Source of the DNA: Bordetella sp. BOR01
Lineage (GTDB): Bacteria; Pseudomonadota; Gammaproteobacteria; Burkholderiales; Burkholderiaceae_B
DNA length: 64,000 nt
Reading direction: 5' to 3'
Assembly (NCBI RefSeq): GCF_019218885.1
Contig: NZ_JAHUWT010000002.1
Location: 124,001 to 188,000, forward strand
The notes under the pieces were generated by a model. It had not been told where the DNA came from and did not search any database. It saw only the letters and a program-made list of their open reading frames with translations. Both the position numbers and the translations under genes were made by a program. How positions within the stretch are numbered: position 1 is the first letter of the stretch; the number at the start of each line of letters is the position of its first letter. Of the stretch, positions 16,351-25,288 are shown piece by piece.

Positions 16351-19300
16351 ATGAATAAGACATACCGCACAGTGTGGTGCGAGTCGACGCGTACGTTCGT
16401 CGCCGTTGCAGAGAATGTCAAGGCGCGCGGCAAGCGCAGTTCCGGCGCGCGGCTGATGGCACGCGCAGCGTTGGCTGTGGTGGTGGCCGGTGTCATGGGG
16501 GTGGCCCAGGCGGTGGTGACGATAGGGGACACCAGCAATCCGGGCAGCTGGGATGGCGATGAGATCGTATTCAGCGATGGCAGCGGCCGCATCGTATTCA
16601 GCCAGGGTGGCACGGTAACGGGCCTGAATGACGCCGCGCTGGATGCCAGCAGCACGGACGCCGCCACGGGCCGCCAGGTGCACGCCGTGGATCAGAAAGC
16701 CCAGAGCGCACTGGCGGCGGTGGCCAGCCTGGACGAAAGCGCCGTGAAGTTCAACGCGGGCAAGACCGAAATCGATGCCCAGGGCGCCAAGATTGCCAAT
16801 CTGCAGGACGGCTCGGTGGCCGCCGGCAGCAAAGAGGCCGTGACGGGCGGCCAGTTGCACACCGTGGACCAGAAGGCGCAGACCACCCAGGCGGCGGTGA
16901 GCACGCTCGATGCCAGCGCGGTGAAGTTCAATGCCGGCAAGACGGCTATCGAGGCGGGCAACGCCAAGATCACCAATCTGCAGAACGGCTCGGTGGCGGC
17001 CGGCAGCAAAGAGGCGGTGACCGGCGGCCAACTCCACGTGACCAACCAGAGCGTCAATACGGTCAACCAGCGTTTGCAGAACCTGGGCCTGGCCGGTGCT
17101 GCGGATGAGTACACGGGCATCAAGTATTTCCGCGTCAAGTCGGCCAAGGATGATGCGCTGGCAAGCGGCACGGACGCGGTTGCCGTCGGGCCCGAGGCCC
17201 AGGCCGCAGGGAACGCGAGCATCGCCATGGGCGATGGCGCCATCACGCAGACGACCGCCGAGGGCGCGATTGCGGTGGGCCGGAACGCCGCTGCTGCCGG
17301 CGCCAGAACGGTAGTGCTGGGTGACGGCGCCGGCGTCGAATCCGAGTTCGTCGAAGACGCGATCGCGATGGGCACGGGTGCGAAGGTCAGCGGTGATACC
17401 AGCACCAATGCCCTCGCCGTCGGGACGGGTTCCGAGGCCAGCGCCGCGGGTGCCATGGCCCTGGGCGCCGGTGCGTCGGCCAGCGGTACGGCCTCTGTCG
17501 CGCTGGGCGCCGCGGGCGCGCAGGGCAGCAATGCGCTGGCGCTGGGCAATGGTGCCCAGGCCAATGCGGCGAACGACATCGCCCTGGGCACCGGAGCCGG
17601 GTTGAACACACTGGGCACCGCGGGCAATGACCGCACCTCGCACATCGCCATCGGCACTCGTGCGGGCCAGGGCGTGGTGGGCAATCAAACCATTGCCATG
17701 GGGTTCGAGGCCGGTTCGCAAGTGACGGGCGACCAGAATATCGCCATCGGCTCACAGGCCGGCAGCGGCGTCGACGGCGACATGAACGTGGCGATCGGCT
17801 ACCAGGCCAACCGCAACGCCGGCCTCGCCGATCACGCGACGGCGGTGGGCGCCAATACCTACGCGGGCCGCGACTCCGTAGCCATGGGCTATCTGTCCGA
17901 GGCGCGCAGCGAAGGCTCGGTAGCGCTGGGCACGCAGGCGCGTGTGACCAGCGGCCAGGGCGTGGCCATTGGCAAGAACGCCGTTTCGGATGGCGCGGGC
18001 GTGGCGCTGGGCTCGAATGCCGCCGCTCTGGCCAGCGATGCGAACGGCGTCGGCTATCTGACCGGCAGCACCTTTGCCGGCGGCAGTGTGGTGTCGGTCG
18101 GCAATACGTCGACCGGCAGCCGGCGCCGCATCGTCAATGTCGCTGATGGTTCCGCGACGCACGATGCGGTCAACGTGGGTCAGCTGAAGAGCGCTCAACA
18201 ATCGGTGGCCAACCTGGTCGGGGGCGGCGTCGCCGTCGATGCCAACGGCAAGTTCGGCACCATCGCCCTGGTCGACACCAACGGTGACACGCACCAGTAC
18301 AACACCGTGGTGGATGCGCTGGGCGCCGTCACGAGCGGTGGAATCAGCGTCCTGCCGCCGGAAGCGGCCAAGTACAACTCCAATGGCACGCTCAATGTCG
18401 CGGCGGCGACGCAAACCGGCGAAGCGGTCAATCTGCAGCAGCTCAACGAGACGGTCGACGCCAGTGCGGCGCGGTACTACAGCGTGAACTCCAACTTGCC
18501 GGGCAACCGCGCCAACTCGAACGCCACGGGCAGCAATGCCCTGGCCATCGGGCCGGAAGCGAGCGCGACCGGCGATTCCTCGATGGCCGTCGGCTACCAG
18601 GCGTTCGCGCAATCCGGCGAAGCGCTGGCCTTGGGCCACAATACCAACGCGCTGGGCGCCAACTCCACCGTCGTGGGCAACCATTCGTTTGCCTACGGCA
18701 AGAGCGGCGTGGCCATTGGCGACACGGCGCGCAGCCAGGGCGACAACTCCATCGTCATGGGCACCCAGGCGCAGGCCGACCCCAAAGACCCGACCCAGAC
18801 TGTGCACAATTCAGTGGTGATCGGCACCCGGGCGGAATCGACCGCCGACAATGGAATCGCGGTCGGCGAGAGTGCGCTGGCTTCCGATGTGCGCGGCATC
18901 GCCCAGGGCTACCACGCGGAAGCCTCGGCGCGCGATGCCACGGCGATGGGCAGCAATGCGCTGGCCTCGGGCGTCAACGCCATGGCCAGCGGCACGCGCG
19001 CGATCGCGTCCGGCGACAGCGCGATGGCGTCGGGTACCGATGCGCGGGGCTATGCCGCCAGCGGCATAGCGATGGGGCAAGGCGCCCAGGCCGGCAAGGC
19101 AAATCCGCGGCCCGACGACGTGGCCAACAACGTCGACGCCGTGGCGATCGGCACGGGGGCCTTGGCCGAAGCGAAGAATTCCAGCGCGCTGGGCCGCTTG
19201 GCCCATGCCACCGCGGAACAGGCACTGGCCGTGGGTGATGGGTCGGCGGTCAGCGGCCGGCAAGGCAGCGCGCTGGGGGCCGGCAACACGGTGACGGCGG

Positions 19301-22300
19301 AAAAAGGCCTGGCCCTGGGAGCCGTCAATACCATCAATGGCGCAGGCTCCAGCGCTACCGGCAACGGCAATACGGTCAATGGCAGCAACGCCCAGGTGAT
19401 TGGCAATGCCAACCAGGTCGCCGCCGATAACGGGGGTGTATTCGGCAGCGACAACTCGCTGGGCGCCGGCGCCACGGGCAGCCGTGTCATCGGCAATGGC
19501 AACACCGTGGGCGTGGCCGATGCCTTTGTCATGGGCAATGGCGCGAGCGTGACCGTGGCGGGCGGTGTGGCCCTGGGCACCGGCAGCGCGTCGACCACCG
19601 GCGCCAATGTGGCCGGCTACGTGCCCAATGGCAATGGCGGGGTGGCGAACAACGCGATCGCTGCTACCCGCAGCACCACCGGTGCGGTGGCGGTGGGCGG
19701 CAACGGCGTGCGGCGGCAGATCACCGGCGTGGCCGCGGGTGCCGCGGATACCGACGCTGTCAACGTTGCGCAGCTCAAGGCCACGGGCTGGAACGTCCGC
19801 ACCGATGGCGATACGGCCACGCACGTCAGCACCGGGCAAGGCAATACGGTGGACATCGGCCTGGCCGACAGCGAGAACAACCTGACCGTGACGCGTACGT
19901 CGTCCAATGGCACGACAGTCATCGATTATGCGCTCAAGAAGAACCTGGACCTGGGCCCGACCGGCAGCGTCAAGACCGGCGACACGCTGGTGAACAACGC
20001 CGGCGTGGCGGTGGGCCCGGACGTGGCCCTGAACAACACCGGACTGGTCATCGCCAATGGTCCCAGCGTGACTGGCGGCGGCATCAATGCCGGCGGCAAG
20101 GCCATCACCAATGTGGCCGCGGGCGTCAACGCCACCGATGCGGTCAACGTCAGCCAGTTGACCAGCAAGGAGCAGCAGCTTACCGACAAGGGCTTCGGCT
20201 TGAAGGCCGGCGACGGCCAGACGGTGCAGAAGAAGCTGGGTGAGGCGGTGGACGTGGTGGGCGCGGACAGCAACGTGGTCACCAAGGTGGCCAACGGGCA
20301 AGTGCAGATCGCGCTGGGCGACAGCATCAGCGTGGCCAACGACCTGAGCGTGGGCGGCAACACCACGCTGGGCGGCACGCTCAATGTCGCGGGCAACACC
20401 AACCTGACTGGCGGCGCCAGCATCAGCAACTACCTGACGGTGAACCCGAACACCAACGTCAACATGGGTGGCAACCAGATCCACAACGTCGCGGCCGGCA
20501 CGGCCGTCACCGACGTGGTGAACCTGGGGCAGTTGAACGACGTGGCGAACAAGCCGCTGACTTTCACGGCCGACGGCGGCGCCGACCTGGACCGCAAGCT
20601 GGGCGAGAAGGTCGGCATCAACGGCGCCGACAGCAACATCACCACCCAGACCACGGTCAGTGGCGTGCAGATTGCGCTGGCCAAGAACCTGGACCTGGGC
20701 GCTGGCGGCAGCGTGCAACTGGGCGACACGCGCGTCAGCAACGATGGCGTGGTCGTCAACAATGGTCCCAGCCTGACGCTGGGCGGCATCAACGCCGGCG
20801 GCAAGACCATTACCAACGTCGCCGCGGGCGTCAATGCCACCGACGCGGTCAACGTCAGCCAGCTGACCAGTAAGGAGGGCGAGCTGATCAGCAAGGGTTT
20901 CGGCCTGAAGGCCGCGGATGGCAATGAGGCTCGCAAGCCGCTGGGCGAAACCGTGGAAGTGCTTGGCGCCGACAGCAATGTCACCACCAGTGTGGATCAG
21001 GGCAAGGTGCTGATCAAACTGGCCGATGACCTGAACGTGGCCAACGTCGCCATCACCAACAACCTGAGCGTGGGCGGCACGACCAACCTGGGCAACAACA
21101 CGCTGGTGGTCAAACCGGGCGATATCACGGTGGGCGGCAACACCACCGTCAACATGGGCGGCAACAAAATCACCAACATCGCTCGGGGCGAGGCGGGCAC
21201 CGATGCCGTGAACGTCGACCAGCTGACCGAGTTGGCAAACAAGCCACTCAGCTTCACGGCGGATGCGGGGCCCACGCTCGAGCGCAAGCTGGGTCAGACC
21301 GTGGGTATCAATGGCGCCGACAGCAACATCACCACCGAAACCACGGCGGGTGGCGTGCAGATCGCGCTGGCCAAGAACCTGGACCTGGGCCCGACCGGCA
21401 GTGTCAAGACCGGCGACACGCTGGTGAACAACGCCGGCGTAGCGGTGGGCCCGAACGTGGCGCTCAACAACACCGGCCTGGTCATCAACAATGGCCCGAG
21501 CGTCACAAGCGGTGGCATCAACGCCGGCGGCCGGACCATCACCAACGTGGCCGCTGGCATCAACGGCACCGACGCGGTCAACGTGGACCAGCTCAAGGGC
21601 GTGGAAAACGTTGCGAACGCCGGCTGGAACCTGACGGCCGAGGGCGGCAACCTGTCGAACGTGGCGCCGGGCACCACCGTCGACCTGGCCTCCAGCGATG
21701 GCAACATCGTCATTACCAAAGGCGCGACCGATGCCGACGTGAAGTTCGCCCTGGCCGACCAGATCAACGTCTCCAATGTCTCGGTCACCAACAACCTGAG
21801 CGTGGGCGGCACGACCAACCTGGGCAACAACACGCTGGTGGTCAAGCCGGGCGATATCACGGTGGGCGGCAACACCGCCGTCAACATGGGTGGCAACAAA
21901 ATCACCAACATCGCTCGGGGCGAGGCGGGCACCGATGCCGTGAACGTCGACCAACTGACCGAACTGGCAAACAAGCCGCTGAGTTTCACGGCGGACGCTG
22001 GCCCCACGCTGGAGCGCAAGCTGGGCGAGGCTGTGGCCATCAACGGCGCGGATGCCAACATCACCACCGCCACGACGGCGGACGGCGTGCAGATCTCGCT
22101 GGCCCGCAACCTCGATCTGGGACCCGACGGCAGCATCAAGATGGGTGACACCATGCTGGCTGGCGACGGCCTGACCATTGTCGGCGGCCCCAGCGTGACC
22201 CGCGGCGGCATCAATGCCGGCGGCAAGAGCATTATCAATGTGGCGGCTGGGGTCAGCGATACCGACGCCGTCAACGTCAGCCAGCTCAAGAGCGTGGAGA

Positions 22301-23709
22301 CCGTGGCCCGCGCCGGATGGCAGTTGTCGGTCAACGGCAATGACGCTGCCGACCAGAGCCAGGTCAAGCCGGGCGACATCGTCGACTTCTCCAATGACGA
22401 CGGCAACGTGGTCATTGCCAAGAATGGCAACGACGTCAAGGTGAACCTGAATCGCGATCTGGATGTGGACTCGGTGACGGCGGGAGACACTGTGCTGAAC
22501 AAAGATGGCGTGAAGGTCGGCAACGACGTGCGGCTCACCGCCTCCGGCCTGGGCGTCGGTTCCAACGTGTTCGTCGGCAGCGACGGTCTGCGTGCCGGTA
22601 ATGTGATCATCTCGGCCAGCACCGGCATCAACGCCGGCGGCTTCAAGATCACCAATGTCGCCGCCGGCACGGACCCCACCGACGCGGTGAACGTCAGCCA
22701 GCTGCGCGACGTGGAACAGAACGTCTCCAACCTGGACGATCGCGCCGTGAAGTATGACGGCAAGAAGGGCGATCCGAAGAACTCCATTACGCTCGAAGGC
22801 GACAAGTCGACCGACGGCGGAAAGACTGGAGGAACGAAGATCACCAACCTGGCCCAGGGCGAGATTTCCGCCACCAGCACCGATGCCGTCAACGGCGCGC
22901 AGCTGCACGAGCAGGGCACGCAAGTCGCCGACGCACTGGGCGGCAACTCGAAATATGTCGACGGCAAGCTGGTCACCGAACTGAACGTGGGCGACAAGAC
23001 CTACAACAACGTCAACGATGCGTTGAACGGCGTCAACAACGATCTGACCAACAAGATCGATCAGGTCGAGCAGACCGCCAATGCCGGGTGGCAGATCGAG
23101 GCCAACGGCGATGGCGCCAGCAAGGTTGCTCCAGGCAGCAAGGTCGAGTTCACCAATGGCGACAACGTCCAGATCACCCGCGAAACCTCGGCGGATGGCA
23201 ACAACACCATCAAGGTGAGCGTGGCGCAGGACATCAAGGTGAATTCCGTGACGGCCAACGAGGTCAAGGCCAACACGGTCAAGGCCAAGGAAGTCGTGAT
23301 CGAAAACGGTCCGACCATCAACCAGAACGGCATCGATATGAATAGCAAGAAGATCGTCAACCTGGGCGCCGGCACGGCGCCTACCGACGCGGTCAATGTC
23401 GGCCAGTTGGAAGCGGCCACCAGCGGCTTGCAGAACCAGGTCAACCAGGTCCGCGGCGACCTGAGCCGCCTGAACAACAAGCTGAGCGCCGGTGTGGCGG
23501 CGGCGATGGCGACGGCAGGCTTGCCGCAAGCCTACCTGCCGGGCAAGAGCATGGCGGCGATGGCCGGCGGTGCCTACAACGGTGAATCCGGTTTCGCGCT
23601 GGGTGTCTCGACGGTTTCCGACAACGGCAGTTGGGTGCTGAAGCTCTCGGGCAACACCAACTCGCGAGGCGATTACGGCGGCGCCGTGGGCGTCGGGTAC
23701 CAGTGGTAA
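16351..23709 (+). CDS. Giant trimeric autotransporter adhesin (type Vc secretion)
   Basis: A 2,452-residue surface adhesin. Residues 1-30 form an extended signal peptide region (MNKTYRTVWCESTRTF...), followed by a hydrophobic core with likely cleavage after AQA at 54. Two near-copies of a neck-like motif (NLQNGSVAAGSKEAVTGGQLH) come first, then long YadA-type head blocks of 14-residue left-handed repeats (SVALG/AIAMG patterns, roughly residues 270-600 and 720-1120). The stalk from about residue 1190 alternates necks (DAVNVSQL, DAVNVDQL) with Trp-ring-like modules (AGWNL, AGWQL). It ends in a YadA anchor with LSAGVAAAMATAGLPQA and a terminal GVGYQW. The frame is intact despite repeats. I chose the ATG at 16351 because the ESPR starts there; the ribosome-binding site is weak. 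Two lipoprotein genes follow directly. Confidence 0.93.
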   Translation: MNKTYRTVWCESTRTFVAVAENVKARGKRSSGARLMARAALAVVVAGVMGVAQAVVTIGDTSNPGSWDGDEIVFSDGSGRIVFSQGGTVTGLNDAALDASSTDAATGRQVHAVDQKAQSALAAVASLDESAVKFNAGKTEIDAQGAKIANLQDGSVAAGSKEAVTGGQLHTVDQKAQTTQAAVSTLDASAVKFNAGKTAIEAGNAKITNLQNGSVAAGSKEAVTGGQLHVTNQSVNTVNQRLQNLGLAGAADEYTGIKYFRVKSAKDDALASGTDAVAVGPEAQAAGNASIAMGDGAITQTTAEGAIAVGRNAAAAGARTVVLGDGAGVESEFVEDAIAMGTGAKVSGDTSTNALAVGTGSEASAAGAMALGAGASASGTASVALGAAGAQGSNALALGNGAQANAANDIALGTGAGLNTLGTAGNDRTSHIAIGTRAGQGVVGNQTIAMGFEAGSQVTGDQNIAIGSQAGSGVDGDMNVAIGYQANRNAGLADHATAVGANTYAGRDSVAMGYLSEARSEGSVALGTQARVTSGQGVAIGKNAVSDGAGVALGSNAAALASDANGVGYLTGSTFAGGSVVSVGNTSTGSRRRIVNVADGSATHDAVNVGQLKSAQQSVANLVGGGVAVDANGKFGTIALVDTNGDTHQYNTVVDALGAVTSGGISVLPPEAAKYNSNGTLNVAAATQTGEAVNLQQLNETVDASAARYYSVNSNLPGNRANSNATGSNALAIGPEASATGDSSMAVGYQAFAQSGEALALGHNTNALGANSTVVGNHSFAYGKSGVAIGDTARSQGDNSIVMGTQAQADPKDPTQTVHNSVVIGTRAESTADNGIAVGESALASDVRGIAQGYHAEASARDATAMGSNALASGVNAMASGTRAIASGDSAMASGTDARGYAASGIAMGQGAQAGKANPRPDDVANNVDAVAIGTGALAEAKNSSALGRLAHATAEQALAVGDGSAVSGRQGSALGAGNTVTAEKGLALGAVNTINGAGSSATGNGNTVNGSNAQVIGNANQVAADNGGVFGSDNSLGAGATGSRVIGNGNTVGVADAFVMGNGASVTVAGGVALGTGSASTTGANVAGYVPNGNGGVANNAIAATRSTTGAVAVGGNGVRRQITGVAAGAADTDAVNVAQLKATGWNVRTDGDTATHVSTGQGNTVDIGLADSENNLTVTRTSSNGTTVIDYALKKNLDLGPTGSVKTGDTLVNNAGVAVGPDVALNNTGLVIANGPSVTGGGINAGGKAITNVAAGVNATDAVNVSQLTSKEQQLTDKGFGLKAGDGQTVQKKLGEAVDVVGADSNVVTKVANGQVQIALGDSISVANDLSVGGNTTLGGTLNVAGNTNLTGGASISNYLTVNPNTNVNMGGNQIHNVAAGTAVTDVVNLGQLNDVANKPLTFTADGGADLDRKLGEKVGINGADSNITTQTTVSGVQIALAKNLDLGAGGSVQLGDTRVSNDGVVVNNGPSLTLGGINAGGKTITNVAAGVNATDAVNVSQLTSKEGELISKGFGLKAADGNEARKPLGETVEVLGADSNVTTSVDQGKVLIKLADDLNVANVAITNNLSVGGTTNLGNNTLVVKPGDITVGGNTTVNMGGNKITNIARGEAGTDAVNVDQLTELANKPLSFTADAGPTLERKLGQTVGINGADSNITTETTAGGVQIALAKNLDLGPTGSVKTGDTLVNNAGVAVGPNVALNNTGLVINNGPSVTSGGINAGGRTITNVAAGINGTDAVNVDQLKGVENVANAGWNLTAEGGNLSNVAPGTTVDLASSDGNIVITKGATDADVKFALADQINVSNVSVTNNLSVGGTTNLGNNTLVVKPGDITVGGNTAVNMGGNKITNIARGEAGTDAVNVDQLTELANKPLSFTADAGPTLERKLGEAVAINGADANITTATTADGVQISLARNLDLGPDGSIKMGDTMLAGDGLTIVGGPSVTRGGINAGGKSIINVAAGVSDTDAVNVSQLKSVETVARAGWQLSVNGNDAADQSQVKPGDIVDFSNDDGNVVIAKNGNDVKVNLNRDLDVDSVTAGDTVLNKDGVKVGNDVRLTASGLGVGSNVFVGSDGLRAGNVIISASTGINAGGFKITNVAAGTDPTDAVNVSQLRDVEQNVSNLDDRAVKYDGKKGDPKNSITLEGDKSTDGGKTGGTKITNLAQGEISATSTDAVNGAQLHEQGTQVADALGGNSKYVDGKLVTELNVGDKTYNNVNDALNGVNNDLTNKIDQVEQTANAGWQIEANGDGASKVAPGSKVEFTNGDNVQITRETSADGNNTIKVSVAQDIKVNSVTANEVKANTVKAKEVVIENGPTINQNGIDMNSKKIVNLGAGTAPTDAVNVGQLEAATSGLQNQVNQVRGDLSRLNNKLSAGVAAAMATAGLPQAYLPGKSMAAMAGGAYNGESGFALGVSTVSDNGSWVLKLSGNTNSRGDYGGAVGVGYQW
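21058..21294 (+). repeat. Stalk-module repeat, copy 1
   Basis: About 237 bp inside the adhesin gene that recur almost unchanged 732 bp (244 codons) downstream, encoding NNLSVGGTTNLGNNTLVV, an INITIARGE-type neck and the NKPLSFTADAG module. Third-position identity is high, so the copies are recent or kept alike by recombination. Confidence 0.85.
21790..22026 (+). repeat. Stalk-module repeat, copy 2
   Basis: Second copy of the segment at 21058-21294 with only scattered, mostly synonymous, changes. Recombination between the two would delete or add exactly 244 codons without shifting the frame. Confidence 0.85.
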
Positions 23710-23738
23710 GCCAGATTCTCGAACTCAAAGGACCATCT

Positions 23739-24518
23739 ATGAAAACCGTTACATCTCGCCTGCGCTGGCTTGCTCCGCTGGCCACGGCCTTACTGCTGGC
23801 CGGTTGCGGCACGCTGAGCGACGTGAACCGCGAAGGCAAGACCGACCAGCCGGTATTCCCCGACCCCGAGAAGGTGTCGTTGGCGACCGGCACTTTTCCG
23901 AACCTGGACAGCCTGGCCCAGGTGCAGGAAGGCGTTACCCGCGACCAGATCTATGACTTGATCGGCCGCCCGCACTTTGCCGAAGGCTTCCAGGTGCGTG
24001 AATGGGATTACCTGTTCCACTTCCGCACGCCGGCCGGCATTCGCACTTGCCAGTTCAAGGTGCTGTTCGACGGAGACAAGATCGCCCGCAGTTTCTTCTG
24101 GGCCCCCGCGGATTGCCGTCCCGGCGCCAAGGCGGCCGTGGCTGCGCCGCAGAAATACACGCTGGGCAGCGACGTCTCGTTCGGCTTCGGCAGCGCCACG
24201 CTGACCGCCGCGGGCCAGGCGCGCGTTGCCGAGATCGCCGCGGAGCTGGGCCGCACCCAGACGATCGAGCAGTTGGAGATCGCCGGCCACACGGACCGTA
24301 TCGGCAGCGATGCCGCCAATGACGCGCTGTCGCAGCGGCGCGCGGAAGCCGTGCGGCAAGCCTTCATCGCCAATGGCATTCCGGCGAATGGCGTGCGTGC
24401 CGTGGGCTATGGCAAGCACCAGCCGCTGGTGCAGTGCGACCAGGCCAACCGTGCCGAACTGATCGCGTGCCTGGCACCCAACCGCCGCGTGGATATCCAG
24501 GCCAGCGGCACGCGTTAA
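23739..24518 (+). CDS. BamE-like/OmpA-like fusion lipoprotein
   Basis: A 259-residue lipoprotein. The lipobox LLLAGC puts the acylated Cys at 23, with Gly after it, so outer-membrane sorting is expected. Residues about 55-125 resemble the SmpA/OmlA (BamE) fold: QVQEGVTRDQIYDLIGRPHF, then WDYLFHFRTPAG and a final FDGDKI strand. Residues about 135-255 are an OmpA C-terminal peptidoglycan-binding domain with GHTDRIGS, LSQRRAEAV and the Cys-paired ACLAPNRRV end. AAAGGA precedes the ATG at 23739. It starts 29 bp after the adhesin stop, so it is very likely co-transcribed and may help the BAM complex insert the adhesin or tie it to peptidoglycan. Confidence 0.9.
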   Translation: MKTVTSRLRWLAPLATALLLAGCGTLSDVNREGKTDQPVFPDPEKVSLATGTFPNLDSLAQVQEGVTRDQIYDLIGRPHFAEGFQVREWDYLFHFRTPAGIRTCQFKVLFDGDKIARSFFWAPADCRPGAKAAVAAPQKYTLGSDVSFGFGSATLTAAGQARVAEIAAELGRTQTIEQLEIAGHTDRIGSDAANDALSQRRAEAVRQAFIANGIPANGVRAVGYGKHQPLVQCDQANRAELIACLAPNRRVDIQASGTR

Positions 24519-24569
24519 TCGCGCCTGGTTCGCCAGCATGCCCCGTATCTATTTCAAGGACGTTCGACA

Positions 24570-25121
24570 ATGATGACAGCAATCCGCATGCGCCTGGTAC
24601 GTCGTTGCGTGGTCGCGGCCAGCCTGGCAACCCTGGCGGCCTGCCAGCAGACCGCGCCCCGGCGTGCCAACGCCGACGCGGCCCCGCGCGCCGCGGCCAG
24701 CCAATCCACGCCGCAGCCGCAACAGCAGGCGGCCAGCAATACCGCGCCGGTCATTGCATTCCACCTGGCCCAGGCCCGGCCGGCCGAAGGCCTGGCACGC
24801 GTGGCCGTCAATCCCACCACCAACCTCTATGCCGTGCCGCGGCCGGTATTCACGCAGGCGGACTTGCAGCAGGTGGTGCCGGTACAGGCCAAGAACGGCC
24901 AGGTCTTCTTGCGCTTCGACTTCAATCGGCAAGGCGCTGCCAAGCTGGCCAAGGTGACACGCGAAGCGGTGGGCAATTACCTGATCGTCAGCGTGCGCAG
25001 CCAGGTCATCGCGGTGCCAAACATCGGCGCCGCCTACGAAGGCGGCACTTTCCCCGTGCCGGTGAATAGCGTCGACGAGGCGCAATCCATCGTGCGGCTG
25101 CTGCGTCAGCCGGCAGGCTGA
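24570..25121 (+). CDS. Lipoprotein with a SecD P1-head-like domain
   Basis: A 183-residue lipoprotein with lipobox LAAC (Cys at 25, followed by Gln, so outer-membrane sorting is likely). A low-complexity Ala/Gln/Pro linker (about 27-60) leads to a C-terminal domain whose pattern FDFNRQGAAKLAKVTREAVGNYL, VSVRSQVIAVPNI and SVDEAQSIVRLLR resembles the periplasmic P1 head of SecD. AAGGA precedes the ATG. It lies 51 bp after the BamE/OmpA-like gene and closes the adhesin operon. A SecD head fused to a lipid anchor rather than a transporter suggests a periplasmic substrate-handling role for the adhesin; this is inference. Confidence 0.8.
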   Translation: MMTAIRMRLVRRCVVAASLATLAACQQTAPRRANADAAPRAAASQSTPQPQQQAASNTAPVIAFHLAQARPAEGLARVAVNPTTNLYAVPRPVFTQADLQQVVPVQAKNGQVFLRFDFNRQGAAKLAKVTREAVGNYLIVSVRSQVIAVPNIGAAYEGGTFPVPVNSVDEAQSIVRLLRQPAG

Positions 25122-25146
25122 CGGCCGGGAAGACTGTTGGCAGGCA

Positions 25147-25180
25147 GGTGCCAGGCTCCCGCCAGGGTGCTTGACACCGT
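25147..25180 (+). repeat. Dispersed GGTGYC-type palindromic repeat
   Basis: A 34-bp unit that matches the reverse complement of 53296-53329 at 29 of 34 positions. A perfect GGTGCCAGGCACC palindrome follows at 25208-25220. The element fills the gap between the end of the adhesin operon and the convergent PQQ dehydrogenase gene, as expected for a REP-like or attenuating element. Confidence 0.7.
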
Positions 25181-25288
25181 ACGATTGAGACAGTCTTGGC
25201 AAACAATGGTGCCAGGCACCTGCGGAGCCTGACACCTGGGGGTGAGGCTGCCTGGCACCGGCAAGGGGTAGTCGACACCATCGCACTT

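Noticed and set aside
16330-17721. Minus-strand open frame of 463 codons at the start of the adhesin gene
   Set aside because: Antisense shadow of the adhesin head repeats; no family similarity or ribosome-binding site.
18811-23529. Very long open frame (over 1,500 codons) on the minus strand under the adhesin gene
   Set aside because: It mirrors the repetitive GC-rich adhesin codons; the product is His/Arg/Val/Gly-rich without domains, and the plus frame has clear ESPR, head, stalk and anchor domains.
16351-23709. Tandem repeats in this region as a CRISPR or satellite array
   Set aside because: They are coding repeats of a trimeric autotransporter with varied codons and an unbroken frame.
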